DNA of 47,809 nucleotides from Chloroflexota bacterium (lineage in GTDB: Bacteria; Chloroflexota; UBA11872), in the NCBI GenBank assembly GCA_026707285.1, contig JAPOXD010000037.1, forward strand, positions 1-47,809, in the 5' to 3' direction. Positions 36,132 through 45,244 of the stretch are shown one piece after another. The notes below the pieces were generated by a model. The model was not told the origin of the DNA. It did no database searches and saw nothing but the letters and a program-made list of their open reading frames with translations. The stretch's first letter is position 1. Each line of letters opens with the position of its first letter. A program made the position numbers and the translations under genes.

Positions 36132-37301
36132 CTAGGAGGAGGTCGTCTCCACGATGGACCCGCCACGCACGACGAGCCGCGTGTGCCACTGGCCTCCGGC
36201 GCGCGTGACGCCCTTGCAATCCGCCAGGGGCTCGGGAGACGGCGCCCAATCGAGGACCACAAGATCCGCGCAGGCGCCCGGCGCCAGGCGGCCAATCTCG
36301 TCGGCCATGCCCAGGATCTGCGCCGGGCGTTCGGTCACGCGGGGCCAAATGTCGGCTTCCGGCATTCCCGCCGCGCGCAGCTTGGACATGACGAGCGGCA
36401 GGTCGTGCGGCGGGTTCGCCCCGACGTGCCGCCGCTGAATGTCCGTGGAGATCGCGTCGGGCGGGAATCCATCGGCGAGCGCGGCCTCGGCAACGTCGTA
36501 GACGAATGACTTCATCCCGTGCCCGGTGTCGAACAGCACCCCGCGGGCGCGCGCCTCGTGGACGCAGTCGAGGACTCGACCGTCACGCACGATGCGATCC
36601 GGTCCATCGTGGAAGCAGTAGGTGACCATATCGCCGGGCCGCAAGCGCTTGAGCTGGTCCTCCAGCGGCCAATCGGTGTGGTAGCGCGAGCCGTAGATGA
36701 TGGGGCAGCCAACTGCTTCCGCCGCCGCAATGCCCCGAGCCAGGATCTCGCGCGGGTCGATGTCGCCGGTGCCGAGGACGTTCGTGGTGACCGCGATACC
36801 CCAAACGTGATCGCCTCCGTCGCGGACGGCGCGCGCGCACGCGTCCACGTCCAGGTCGTCGAGCTTCGAGTGGCTCGGGTGCGGCGCCGACTCGCCGGGC
36901 AATGCCAGGTGCATGGCGAGCTTGATCCGCAACCGCGCCGCCTCGATGACGGTGTCGCGATAGAGCGGCCAGTTGGCCGCGCCCGCATCGCCCTGCGAGA
37001 TGGCCGTCGTGGTGCCGCGAGCGAGCAGGCGGCGATCGGGGTCCACGTCATGCTTGGAGTCGCCCCACCCCGGATGCGCATGGAGGTCGATCAGCCCGGG
37101 CAGGAGGATGCCGTCGGGGAATTCAAGCACGCGGGCGCCGGGCGGCGCCGGTGCATCCGAACGGTCGCGCTGGACGCTGGCGATGCGGTCGCCTGCGACC
37201 GTCACGGCGCCCGGACTGTCGATTCCGCTTGCCGGGCACACGAGCCGCCCGGCGCGAATCACAAGCGATGGGGTCGGAGTGCTCAAGAAATCGTCACCCA
37301 T
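36132..37301 (-). CDS. Metal-dependent amidohydrolase (EF_0837/AHA_3915-like)
   Basis: The 389-residue protein has the dihydroorotase/N-acyl-D-amino-acid deacylase fold. A small beta-sandwich is split between the N-terminus (LVIRAGRLV) and C-terminus (ADLVVLDW). The barrel carries the first metal pair in LPGLIDLHAHPGWGD (74-76), GTTTAISQGDAGAANW, YCFHDGPDR, DTGHGMKSF and the late Asp in DAISTDIQ. The DAG and ISTD segments resemble the EF_0837/AHA_3915 group, which is often encoded beside DgaE-type PLP enzymes; here the DgaE-like gene is 28 kb away. The substrate is unknown. Confidence 0.82.
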   Translation of the reverse strand: MGDDFLSTPTPSLVIRAGRLVCPASGIDSPGAVTVAGDRIASVQRDRSDAPAPPGARVLEFPDGILLPGLIDLHAHPGWGDSKHDVDPDRRLLARGTTTAISQGDAGAANWPLYRDTVIEAARLRIKLAMHLALPGESAPHPSHSKLDDLDVDACARAVRDGGDHVWGIAVTTNVLGTGDIDPREILARGIAAAEAVGCPIIYGSRYHTDWPLEDQLKRLRPGDMVTYCFHDGPDRIVRDGRVLDCVHEARARGVLFDTGHGMKSFVYDVAEAALADGFPPDAISTDIQRRHVGANPPHDLPLVMSKLRAAGMPEADIWPRVTERPAQILGMADEIGRLAPGACADLVVLDWAPSPEPLADCKGVTRAGGQWHTRLVVRGGSIVETTSS

Positions 37302-37311
37302 GGAAAGCCGG

Positions 37312-37399
37312 CGGAGAGGGTGGGATTCGAACCCACGTGACGCTCAACACGCCAAACCGTTTTCGAGACGGTCCCCTTCAACCACTCGGGCACCCCTCC
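37312..37399 (-). tRNA. tRNA-Ser(CGA)
   Basis: GGAGGGG pairs with CCTCTCC with one G-U pair. The anticodon stem CCGT/ACGG holds CTCGAAA with anticodon CGA. There is a long variable arm and GGTTCGAATCC in the T-arm, as expected for a class II serine tRNA. The discriminator G is followed by CCG, so CCA is not encoded, unlike the GGA isoacceptor in this window. It reads UCG. Confidence 0.97.
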
Positions 37400-37579
37400 G
37401 CTCGAGTCTATCCCAGAGGCACGGCGCTTCCTCGCGTGCTTCGTGGGCATGGCGTGGACGCGCCGAACGCGCGGCTCCAGCCACGCGGCGTTGGCGCCGA
37501 TCAGGGTGGCGCCGGTCGGTCGGGCGCATGCTAGAGTCGGCCTCGAATCCGGGCGGAAGCTGCCTGCATCCCACGTCCG

Positions 37580-38875
37580 GTGGAGGGCCCCGTGTCCGTC
37601 ACGGCCAGCCAGCCTAAACCCGCGGTCACCCTGCAACGACCGGTCATCATTGTGCTGCTGGGTCTGCTCGTCGTCGTGGCGCTGGTGACCACGTCGCCCA
37701 TCGCGTATTGGCTGATGTACGCATTGCTCAGCATTGTGCTGCTGTCCTACCTCTGGACGCGCCTGGCATCGCGCGGGCTCACCATCCAGCGTCACATCCG
37801 CACCCAGTGGGCGACGGTTGGCGACACCATCGAGGAAGAGTTCGAGCTGCGCAGCCGCAGCCGGCTGCCCATCCTCATGCTCGAAGTTGAAGACTATTCC
37901 GAGCTTCCCGGATACCGGGCGTCCATTGCCGTCAGCCTTGGCGGTCGCGGGAAGCGTCGCTGGCGCACGCGCGGGGAAGCCGGTCGACGCGGCCTCTACA
38001 AGCTCGGGCCGGCGGACGTGACGGTTGGCGACCCATTTGGCCTGTTCACGGCCGAACGCCGGCTCGCCCAGGAGAACACCATCGTGGTCTACCCCCCAAT
38101 CTCGGTGATGCACGACGTCGCCGTGCCCGCCGGAACGCTGGTGGGCGCGGCCCGCTCCTCGATGCGGACCCAGCAGGTGACGACGGACGCCGGCGGCCTG
38201 CGCGAGTTTCAGCCCGGCGACCCGCTCAAACGCATCCACTGGCCCACCTCGGTGCGCCGCGAGACGCTGCTGGTCAAGGAGTTCGACCTCGAGCCGACCG
38301 CCAGCCTATGGGTGGCGCTCGATTTGGACGCCGCGGTGCAGGCGGGCCACGGCGACGAGTCCACCGAGGAATACGGCGTCAAGATCGTCTCGTCGCTCGC
38401 CTACCAATTCGTGCGCGACGGCAAGTCCGTCGGCCTGCTGGCGGAGGGGCGCGGCACCCGCTACATCATCGAGCCGCAACGGGGCCTGCGGCAGCTCTGG
38501 CGAATCTTGGAGTCGCTGGCCATCGTGCAGGCGCGCGGCACGCAACCCTTCGGCGACGTGCTCGCGAGCGCCGCGCCGATCCTGGGCCGCGGGGTCAGCC
38601 TGGTCGCGATCTCGCCTTCTGCGGATCCCAGCTGGATCGGAAGCCTGACCCACCTGGCACAGCGGGCCGTGTATCCGATCGCCATCGGCGTGGATGCCGC
38701 GACATTCGACGAGGCGCCCTCCAACACCGGGCTCAAGGAGGGGGCCGAAACCGCCGGCGTTTCCTTCACCACGGTCTCCCAGGGCGCGACCTTTTCAACG
38801 GTGCAGCCCAGCCGACACGGCGGGCCCGCAGCCGAGGGGCAGCGGCGACCGACGGTGTCGCTCGCCTACCAATAG
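37580..38875 (+). CDS. DUF58 family membrane-anchored protein
   Basis: The 431-residue protein has two hydrophobic helices near the N-terminus (about 21-60) and then a beta-rich region and the DUF58 core GGLREFQPGDPLKRIHWPTS (about 205-224), which leads into a von Willebrand A-like domain. DUF58 proteins usually work with a MoxR ATPase and a transglutaminase-like protein; the latter is the next gene, four bases on, but no moxR is here. GTG 37580 or 37592 may be the start. TAGAGT at 37532-37537 is a possible -10 box. The function of the family is not established. Confidence 0.88.
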   Translation: MEGPVSVTASQPKPAVTLQRPVIIVLLGLLVVVALVTTSPIAYWLMYALLSIVLLSYLWTRLASRGLTIQRHIRTQWATVGDTIEEEFELRSRSRLPILMLEVEDYSELPGYRASIAVSLGGRGKRRWRTRGEAGRRGLYKLGPADVTVGDPFGLFTAERRLAQENTIVVYPPISVMHDVAVPAGTLVGAARSSMRTQQVTTDAGGLREFQPGDPLKRIHWPTSVRRETLLVKEFDLEPTASLWVALDLDAAVQAGHGDESTEEYGVKIVSSLAYQFVRDGKSVGLLAEGRGTRYIIEPQRGLRQLWRILESLAIVQARGTQPFGDVLASAAPILGRGVSLVAISPSADPSWIGSLTHLAQRAVYPIAIGVDAATFDEAPSNTGLKEGAETAGVSFTTVSQGATFSTVQPSRHGGPAAEGQRRPTVSLAYQ

Positions 38876-38879
38876 CCGC

Positions 38880-41294
38880 ATGAGCGTGGCCGCCGCGACC
38901 GCCAGCCGCATCCGGTTCCCGAACCTGCCGGCCGGCTCACTGCTGACCTTTGGGTTGTTGCTGGCGGCCACGCTGGCGCCGCTCGCCAGCATTCACCTGG
39001 TTGGTTGGGCGCCCGGAACGGGCGTGCTATTCGCCGTGGCCATCGTGGCCGTTCTAGCCGCGTGGTGGCTATCCAATCGGCGCATGTCATCGGTCTGGAT
39101 CGTGGCGATCGGCGTCATCAGCGACCTGGCCGTGGCGTATGTCGTCGCGTCGGAGGCCTTCCCCGGCCCCATTGACGGCGTGCGGAATTTCGCCGCGCTG
39201 TTTGGCGAAACCGTGGAGTGGGTGCAACTCCGCCAGTCAGGGGCCCTCGGCGGTGAGCCGCCGCTCAACGCCGCGGCCAACGAAACCTGGGAGCTGTTGC
39301 GGGACCTGTATTTCCGGCTCGAGGGCTGGTTCCAATCGGCCTTTGCGTTCCAGGTCAGCCGCGACAACGTGGTGTTTCTCTTCTGGATGACCATGGCCGC
39401 CTGGGGCATGGGCTATTTCGCGGGGTGGATGGCATTTCGACGTCGCAGCGCCCTGTGGGCACTGACCCCGGGCATGCTGGCACTCGGAATCAACGTGACC
39501 TACATCGGTCCCGACTGGGTCCCGTTCGTCGTGTTCCTCTCGGCGGCCCTGGCGCTGATCGTGCATCTGCGCACGACGTCGTTGGAGTCGAAATGGGCGA
39601 CCACGGGCACCGCCTACACCCGCGGCCTGGGCAACACGGTGTTCGCGTGGGCCTTGGTCGTGATCGCCTTGGTGGTGGTGCTGTCCGTCGCCCTGCCGCG
39701 GGCGGCCGGGAATCCCGTGGCGGAGGCGTTTTGGACCTACCTGGGCGACGGCTGGGGCAACGTGGAGACCGGAATCCAACGCTTGTTTGGCGGGGTCTCG
39801 AACCCCGCCGGCGCGGCGCTTGCCGGACGCGAATCGATGGGGCTCAGCGGTCCGCAACCATTTCAGCCGCGCGGCAGCATGATCATCGAGTCGACGTCGC
39901 CGAACTACTGGAAGGGGCAGACGTTCGACGTCTACACCGGACAGGGCTGGCGCAGCACCTATCGCGAGCTGGCCGAGCGCGAGCCGAGCGCGCCGCTGGC
40001 GGAGTCGTTTGGGCTGGAAGCGCGCATTCCCGTACGGACCAACGTGGAGATGCTCGACTTCACCACGTCGGTGCTGTATTCGCCCGGCGACGTCATTCGC
40101 GTCAACCGTCGTTACCTCGCGCAGGTGGACGACTCCGGCGCGCCAATCGAGGACTACGCCTCCATCCGCGCCACGCGTCGCGTCGGGCAGCGCCTGGTCT
40201 ATTCGGTGGACTCGACGTTCTCCGGGGCGACGATCGCGCAGCTCCGCGCGGCGTCGACGGAGTATCCGGAATGGATCGCGCCCTATCTGGAACTGCCCGA
40301 GATGCCGGAGCGCGTGCTTGCGCTGGCGCAGCGCTTCGCGGAGGCCGGGGAAACGGCGTTCGACCGCGTGCTCGCCATCGAGTTCTTCATGCGGCGCTTC
40401 CCCTTCGCCGTGGATGCTCCGCCGCTCCCCGGCGATCGCGACGCGACCGACTTCTTCCTCACGGAATCGCGGCGCGGTTCGGCCGTGAACATCGCCTCCA
40501 CCATGGCCGTGCTGGTGCGCGCCCTCGACATTCCATCCCGTCTCGTGAATGGCTTCGTGGCCGGTGACTATGACCAAGCGACGAACCGCTTCTTCGTGAA
40601 CCCCGAACACGCCCATACCTGGGTGGAGGTCTACTTTCCGGGGTATGGCTGGGTGGCCTTCGAGCCCTCGGGGTTCCGGCTGCCGGTGGAACGCGAAACC
40701 GACGACGCCGGCGACGGCATCGCCGCGAGCAACGTGGTTGGAGGACTCGGACCGACCTTCGACGACTTGCTCGAGGATCTCGAACTGATGAGCGGCGCCG
40801 CCGGTGGAGCGTTTTCGGCGATTCAGCCCGACGAGGAAGACGCCTTTGGCGAGATGCTCGGCAACGTCGCCGGCGCCCTGGTCGCCATCGCCATCGCGCT
40901 GGGCGCGTTTGCACTGGTCGTGTTGATCATCATGGGGGCTGCATTCGCGCGCAACCGCCTGCAGCAGCCAAGCACGGGCGTGCAGCGGGTCTACGCGCGA
41001 ATGGTGAGCTACGCGCGCCGCGCTGGCTACAATGCCGGGGCATCCGAGACGCCGCAGGAGGTGTCGCGGCGCTTGGGCGCGTGGCTGTTCCCCGACACCA
41101 TGGCGGCTGGCGCTGACGGGGCAAGTCCTCCCGAGACGGTGGGGGTGGCGTACATGCGGGCCACCTATAGTCAGCACCGAGTAACGCGGGCAGAAAGGCG
41201 AGCCGTTGACGAAGCGTGGCGGGTCATCCGGCAGCGACTCATCCGGCGCATCGTGCAACCGGCGCGCTTCTTGGAGCGCATTCAGCGCGCCTAG
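38880..41294 (+). CDS. Transglutaminase-fold membrane protein with catalytic Cys replaced
   Basis: The 804-residue protein has several N-terminal membrane helices (about 20-270), an exported middle region, a transglutaminase-like core (about 480-600), another membrane helix (about 660-690) and a cytoplasmic tail with a DUF4129-like region. The core is clear: ASTMAVLVRALDIPSRLVNG and EHAHTWVEVYFPGYGWVAFE. The nucleophile position, normally GYCxxxAS, reads GSAVNIAS, so Cys is Ala535 (GCC at 40482-40484). His579 is kept and the acidic residue is Glu595. It is therefore probably a pseudoenzyme, such as a binding or scaffold protein. ATG 38880 follows the DUF58 stop by four bases. Confidence 0.88.
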   Translation: MSVAAATASRIRFPNLPAGSLLTFGLLLAATLAPLASIHLVGWAPGTGVLFAVAIVAVLAAWWLSNRRMSSVWIVAIGVISDLAVAYVVASEAFPGPIDGVRNFAALFGETVEWVQLRQSGALGGEPPLNAAANETWELLRDLYFRLEGWFQSAFAFQVSRDNVVFLFWMTMAAWGMGYFAGWMAFRRRSALWALTPGMLALGINVTYIGPDWVPFVVFLSAALALIVHLRTTSLESKWATTGTAYTRGLGNTVFAWALVVIALVVVLSVALPRAAGNPVAEAFWTYLGDGWGNVETGIQRLFGGVSNPAGAALAGRESMGLSGPQPFQPRGSMIIESTSPNYWKGQTFDVYTGQGWRSTYRELAEREPSAPLAESFGLEARIPVRTNVEMLDFTTSVLYSPGDVIRVNRRYLAQVDDSGAPIEDYASIRATRRVGQRLVYSVDSTFSGATIAQLRAASTEYPEWIAPYLELPEMPERVLALAQRFAEAGETAFDRVLAIEFFMRRFPFAVDAPPLPGDRDATDFFLTESRRGSAVNIASTMAVLVRALDIPSRLVNGFVAGDYDQATNRFFVNPEHAHTWVEVYFPGYGWVAFEPSGFRLPVERETDDAGDGIAASNVVGGLGPTFDDLLEDLELMSGAAGGAFSAIQPDEEDAFGEMLGNVAGALVAIAIALGAFALVVLIIMGAAFARNRLQQPSTGVQRVYARMVSYARRAGYNAGASETPQEVSRRLGAWLFPDTMAAGADGASPPETVGVAYMRATYSQHRVTRAERRAVDEAWRVIRQRLIRRIVQPARFLERIQRA

Positions 41295-41309
41295 CCGCAG
41301 GGCAGGGTC

Positions 41310-41597
41310 GTGGAAGCGCTAGAAGTCGTCCGCGACATTGCCGTCATCGTGCTCGCGTCGGTCGGCCTGCTGGCCGCGGTGATGCTGGCGATCACCGGCT
41401 TGCTGCTGTGGCGCATGCTGGCGGCAATTCGCGCCGAAGTCACCCCGATCATCGACTCCGCCCGTGACACCGTCGACACCGTTCGCGCCACCGCCGAGAG
41501 TGTGCAAGAGACCGTCGCCGCCGGCTCGCGCACGACCTCGCGCGGCGTTCGGGTTGCCCGCCGCGCACTCAGTCTTGCGCGCGGGCTGTGGCGCTAG
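41310..41597 (+). CDS. Small single-pass membrane protein, DUF948-like
   Basis: The 95-residue protein has one long hydrophobic segment (about 8-35), then an amphipathic helical tail with DSARDTVDTVRATAESVQET, resembling DUF948-type proteins with coiled-coil tails. It starts with GTG 15 bases after the transglutaminase-like gene. Function is unknown. Codon pattern and packing support a real gene. Confidence 0.65.
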   Translation: MEALEVVRDIAVIVLASVGLLAAVMLAITGLLLWRMLAAIRAEVTPIIDSARDTVDTVRATAESVQETVAAGSRTTSRGVRVARRALSLARGLWR

Positions 41598-41600
41598 GCC

Positions 41601-41846
41601 GTGCCGGACATGGCCTGGATCATGCTCGGCGTGGCGCTCGGGTTCATCGTCGGCGGCGCCATCGGCACGGTGCTCGCGCCCCAACGCGGCAGCGAGCTGA
41701 TCGCGCAGGTGGGGGCCAGGTTGCGTAGGGCCCGCGAGGCCGCCCAGCGCGCGGCCGAAGCTGCCGAAGGCGCGACCCAAGAGCGGCATGCCCAGCCGCG
41801 GCGACGCCGCGGTCGGTCCCGTCGACGGCGAAGGCGTCGGCGCTAA
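41601..41846 (+). CDS. Small membrane protein with poly-Arg tail, YtxH-like
   Basis: The 81-residue product has a Gly-rich hydrophobic segment (about 5-26) followed by APQRGSELIAQVGARL, which resembles YtxH-type proteins, then an Ala/Glu helix and an extreme basic tail, QPRRRRGRSRRRRRRRR. The tail would bind nucleic acid, phospholipid or other polyanions. GTG 41601 is three bases after the previous stop and its TAA overlaps the next ATG. Confidence 0.62.
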   Translation: MPDMAWIMLGVALGFIVGGAIGTVLAPQRGSELIAQVGARLRRAREAAQRAAEAAEGATQERHAQPRRRRGRSRRRRRRRR

Positions 41847-42172
41847 TGGACGGGTGGGACATCGCGCGCGACGTGGCAATCATCATCCTGGTCATCCAGG
41901 GCTGCGTGGTGTTCCTGGCGCTGTTCGTGGGCGGCGTGGTCGGATCCATCGCCATCATCGAGACCACCGTGAAGATCAAGCAGGGACTGCGGCGCACCGC
42001 GCGCTCGACGGAGCGAGTGCAGGACACCGTCGAGACGACCGCGCGCCAACGCGTGCTGCCGTCCATCGTGCGGATCGAGCGGGTGCGCGCCACCGTCGAG
42101 AGCTACGCGGAAAGCCTGCAAGAGGAGCTGCGCAAAGCACGGGGCGGCGTCGACACGCCATCCAAGACGTGA
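41846..42172 (+). CDS. Small single-pass membrane protein, third of a tandem set
   Basis: The 108-residue protein has a long hydrophobic segment (about 9-40) and a charged helical tail with RSTERVQDTVETTARQR and RVRATVESYAESLQEEL. It resembles the first member of the set at 41310 in plan and may be its paralogue. ATG 41846 shares one base with the previous stop. The following 97 bases hold no gene. Confidence 0.65.
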   Translation: MDGWDIARDVAIIILVIQGCVVFLALFVGGVVGSIAIIETTVKIKQGLRRTARSTERVQDTVETTARQRVLPSIVRIERVRATVESYAESLQEELRKARGGVDTPSKT

Positions 42173-42269
42173 TCCGGAATCACGGCATGCCCACCGACCA
42201 TCACTGCACGCGCGAGTTGAAACCGCATGTCCAAGGGCGTGGGACACACGCCGTGGACAACACTCGCTG

Positions 42270-43049
42270 ATGCCAATGCTCCAGGTGCGCGGACGGCGCA
42301 TCAATCTGGCAACCACGGGCGTGCGCGGGTCGGGCATTCTGTTCTTGCACGGCCTGGGGCCCGGCGCGGTCGTTTGGGAGCTGGTGACCCAGGGGCTTCC
42401 CGAGGACCGGCGCGCGCTAATGCTCGAGTTTCCCGGCTTCGGCGCGAGTCCGCCCGCGGGCTTCGCGGGCGACATCGACCACGCCGCGACGCTGCTGCAT
42501 CACTCGCTGCACCAGGCCAATCAGCTCGATCCGATTCCGATCGTGGCTCACGACTACGGCGGACTCGTCGCCCTGTGCTTCGCGGCGCGATATCCCAGCC
42601 ACGTCCAGCGCCTGGTCCTCCTCGGGTCGGGCGCGTTCGTCCGCGACGTGCACAGCCTCTGGACGGTGCACGAGCGGATCAAAATGCGCGGCTGGGATGC
42701 CGATGCCGCGAAGCGCTGGCTGACGCGCGGCCTTGTCGAAGAATTGGCCGACGAACACCTGTCGTCGATGTGCGAGGCGGCGGCGACCGCATCCGGCGAC
42801 GTCGTCGCCGGATGCTTGCGCGCCATGATCGGCGCGGAGTACCTGGAAGCGTCCCGCACGATCAGGGCGCCCATTCTGGTCTTGCGCGGCGACGCCGACC
42901 CCTTCGTCTCCGAGGACGACGCGGCCATCTTGACTGCCCGCGCGACCAATGCCACCCAGGTCAACGTCGCGCACGCGGGCCACTGGCCGCACCTGGAGGC
43001 GCCGGATGAATGTCGTGCGGCGATCCTGGACTTCGTAAACGCGAAATAG
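42270..43049 (+). CDS. Alpha/beta hydrolase with aspartate nucleophile
   Basis: The 259-residue enzyme has LFLHGLGPGAVVW (oxyanion region), the nucleophile elbow VAHDYGG (Asp95), Asp in LRGDADPFVSE and His in AHAGHWPH. Asp in place of Ser is typical of haloalkane or fluoroacetate dehalogenases and epoxide hydrolases, so halo-acid or epoxide hydrolysis is more likely than ester hydrolysis. It is 72 bases upstream of the FAH gene and may belong to the same catabolic cluster. ATG 42270 or 42276 may start it. Confidence 0.85.
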   Translation: MPMLQVRGRRINLATTGVRGSGILFLHGLGPGAVVWELVTQGLPEDRRALMLEFPGFGASPPAGFAGDIDHAATLLHHSLHQANQLDPIPIVAHDYGGLVALCFAARYPSHVQRLVLLGSGAFVRDVHSLWTVHERIKMRGWDADAAKRWLTRGLVEELADEHLSSMCEAAATASGDVVAGCLRAMIGAEYLEASRTIRAPILVLRGDADPFVSEDDAAILTARATNATQVNVAHAGHWPHLEAPDECRAAILDFVNAK

Positions 43050-43121
43050 CCCGGCCGCGCGCACGGGCGATGCTACGCTGCGGACCGCTGCCTGCCCCTC
43101 GCTTCTGATCGGTCAACCACC

Positions 43122-43946
43122 ATGCGGATCGTCCGATACGCCCACGCTTCCGGCGCTCGCCACGGCTCACTCGACGACGACGGCACCGTCCACGCGATCG
43201 ACGGGGACATCTTCGGGGACTACTCGGTTGGCGATCCCGTCGGGTCGGTCGACGACCTCGAGCTGCTGGCGCCCATCGTGCCGGGCAAGGCCATCGGGGT
43301 CGGCCTGAACTACATGGAACACATCATGGAAACCGTCGGTGAGAGCGGCGTGCCCAAGATGCCCATGCTCTTCATCAAGCCGAGCACGGCCATCAGCGGC
43401 CCCGGGGACGACATCGTGCTGCCCCGAGGGGATGGCTTCCGCCACGCCGTCAACGATCCCGCGCTCCAGGACGAGCCGTTCGGCGAGGTCCACTACGAGG
43501 CGGAGCTTGTGGTCGTGATGGGCAAGACCTGCCGCAACGTCGACGTCTCCGAGGCGCTTGACTACGTGCTCGGCTACACCTGCGGCAACGACGTAAGCGC
43601 CCGCAAGCTGCAATTCGCCGAAATGGCCATGGGTTGCATCCTGATGGGCAAGGGTCTGGATACCTTTGCGCCGCTGGGTCCCTGCATCGTGACCGACATC
43701 GACCCCAACAACCTGCGCATCCAGGCGCGCGTGAACGGCGAAACGAAGCAGGACAACAACACCTCCGACATGCTCTTCGATGTCGCGTCGCTCGTCACCT
43801 ACCTGGCGCAGGGCCTCACGTTGGAACCCGGCGACTGCATCTTCACCGGCACGCCCGAGGGTGTCGGTCCGCTCGCCGCCGGCGATACGGTCGAGATCGA
43901 GCTGGAGCACATCGGCGTGCTCCGCAATCCAGTGGTGGCCGCGTAG
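43122..43946 (+). CDS. Fumarylacetoacetate hydrolase family protein
   Basis: The 274-residue protein has the FAH fold. A small N-terminal domain is followed by IGVGLNYMEHI, FIKPSTAISGPGDDIVLP, metal ligands in HYEAELVVVMG (Glu126, Glu128) and GYTCGNDVSARKLQ (Asp157), and the closing FTGTPEGVGPL. Members hydrolyse or decarboxylate beta-diketo or oxo acids. In this cluster it could act on an oxidised sugar acid. TACGCT at about 43074 is a possible -10 box. LarA follows 23 bases on. Confidence 0.92.
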   Translation: MRIVRYAHASGARHGSLDDDGTVHAIDGDIFGDYSVGDPVGSVDDLELLAPIVPGKAIGVGLNYMEHIMETVGESGVPKMPMLFIKPSTAISGPGDDIVLPRGDGFRHAVNDPALQDEPFGEVHYEAELVVVMGKTCRNVDVSEALDYVLGYTCGNDVSARKLQFAEMAMGCILMGKGLDTFAPLGPCIVTDIDPNNLRIQARVNGETKQDNNTSDMLFDVASLVTYLAQGLTLEPGDCIFTGTPEGVGPLAAGDTVEIELEHIGVLRNPVVAA

Positions 43947-43969
43947 CGGAGACCGGATCGGGGCGCACC

Positions 43970-45241
43970 GTGCCAGGCGAGTTCGTCACCATTCCCTACG
44001 GCGCGGATGAGTTGCGCTTTCAGGTCAACCACGACGCGGTGCTGGCCGGCGTCTTCACGCCGCACCCGGCCCCGCCGGCGCCCGATCCGGAGTGCGTGAT
44101 CCGCGAAGCGCTGGCGAATCCTGTCGACAGCCCGCGGCTGCGCATGGCGGCCGGCCACGCCCGCTCGGCGCTCATCCTGGTCGACGACATCACCCGCGAA
44201 ACGCCGACCCATTTGCTGGTACCGGCGCTCCTGGAGGAGCTGCGCGCCGGCGGACTGCCCGACGACGGCGTGCAGGTGATGATTGCCCTGGGCACGCACC
44301 GACCGATGACGCCGGACGAGGTTCGCGGCAAGCTTGGCGACGAGGTGCTGAGCCGGGTCGAGGTCACCCAGCACGACCACACGGTGGCCCCGCTGCGCGA
44401 CCTGGGCACCACGCCCGACGGCACGCCGGTGCACGTGAACGCCGGGCTCTTCGAGACCGACCTGGTCATCGGCACCGGCGCGGTCGTTCCCCACCACATC
44501 GCCGGGTTCTCGGCCGGAGCCAAGATCGTGCAACCGGGCGTGTCGGGCGCGGCCACCACCGCCGCGACGCACATGTTCAGCGCGCGCGCCGTCGAGCCGC
44601 TGCTGGGCCAGGTGGTGACGCCGGTGCGCCGCGAGATGGAGCACATCGCCGAACGGTCCGGCATGCACCACGTCCTCAACGTCACGCTCAACAGCGACGG
44701 CCAGCTCGTGACGGCCCGCTTTGGAACCACGCGCGGGGCCTACCGGCGCGCCGTGGCGGACGCCCAGGGCATCTATGGGGTGCCCGCACCGACGGGGCTC
44801 GACATCGTCATTGCCGGCTCACACCCTTGCGACATCGAGTTCTGGCAGGCGCACAAGAGCTTGTATCCGGCGGCGATGCTGGTGCGTCCGGGAGGCACGA
44901 TCATCGTGGTGACGCCGTGTCCCGAGGGCGTGGCCGTGATGCATCCGGAGATGCTGGACTACGCGGCGTCCCCGGCGGACGCGCTCATCACCCGTTACGA
45001 GAACGGCGAGTTCGACGACCCGGTGGCCGCATCGCTGGCGACGGCGTGGGCGCGCGTGCGCGAGCATGCGCGAGTGATCCTGGTCTCTGACGGCGTGGCA
45101 CGCGAGGACGCCCGCGCCCTGGCGTTCGACCGGGCGGACACGGTGGAGGCGGCGCTCGAAGTCGCAGCCGCCGATGCTCGCGCCAACCCATCCGTCGGCG
45201 TGCTCACCCACGCGCCCGACACGCTTCCGCTGACGAACTAG
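43970..45241 (+). CDS. larA: LarA-type nickel-pincer racemase/epimerase (DUF2088)
   Basis: This 423-residue enzyme belongs to the nickel-pincer lactate racemase family, which inverts the carbon-2 hydroxyl of 2-hydroxy acids. The key residues are all visible at nearly the family numbering: DDITRETP (Asp73, Arg76), GTHRPM (His110), VVPHHIAG (His175), SAGAKIVQPG (Lys185, cofactor) and THMFSAR (His201). It should be active if the LarB/C/E cofactor genes exist elsewhere; they are not here. Next to an acid-sugar kinase, epimerisation of a tetronate or another sugar acid is more likely than lactate. GTG 43970 is chosen by the N-terminal fold. Confidence 0.92.
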   Translation: MPGEFVTIPYGADELRFQVNHDAVLAGVFTPHPAPPAPDPECVIREALANPVDSPRLRMAAGHARSALILVDDITRETPTHLLVPALLEELRAGGLPDDGVQVMIALGTHRPMTPDEVRGKLGDEVLSRVEVTQHDHTVAPLRDLGTTPDGTPVHVNAGLFETDLVIGTGAVVPHHIAGFSAGAKIVQPGVSGAATTAATHMFSARAVEPLLGQVVTPVRREMEHIAERSGMHHVLNVTLNSDGQLVTARFGTTRGAYRRAVADAQGIYGVPAPTGLDIVIAGSHPCDIEFWQAHKSLYPAAMLVRPGGTIIVVTPCPEGVAVMHPEMLDYAASPADALITRYENGEFDDPVAASLATAWARVREHARVILVSDGVAREDARALAFDRADTVEAALEVAAADARANPSVGVLTHAPDTLPLTN

Positions 45242-45244
45242 CCC

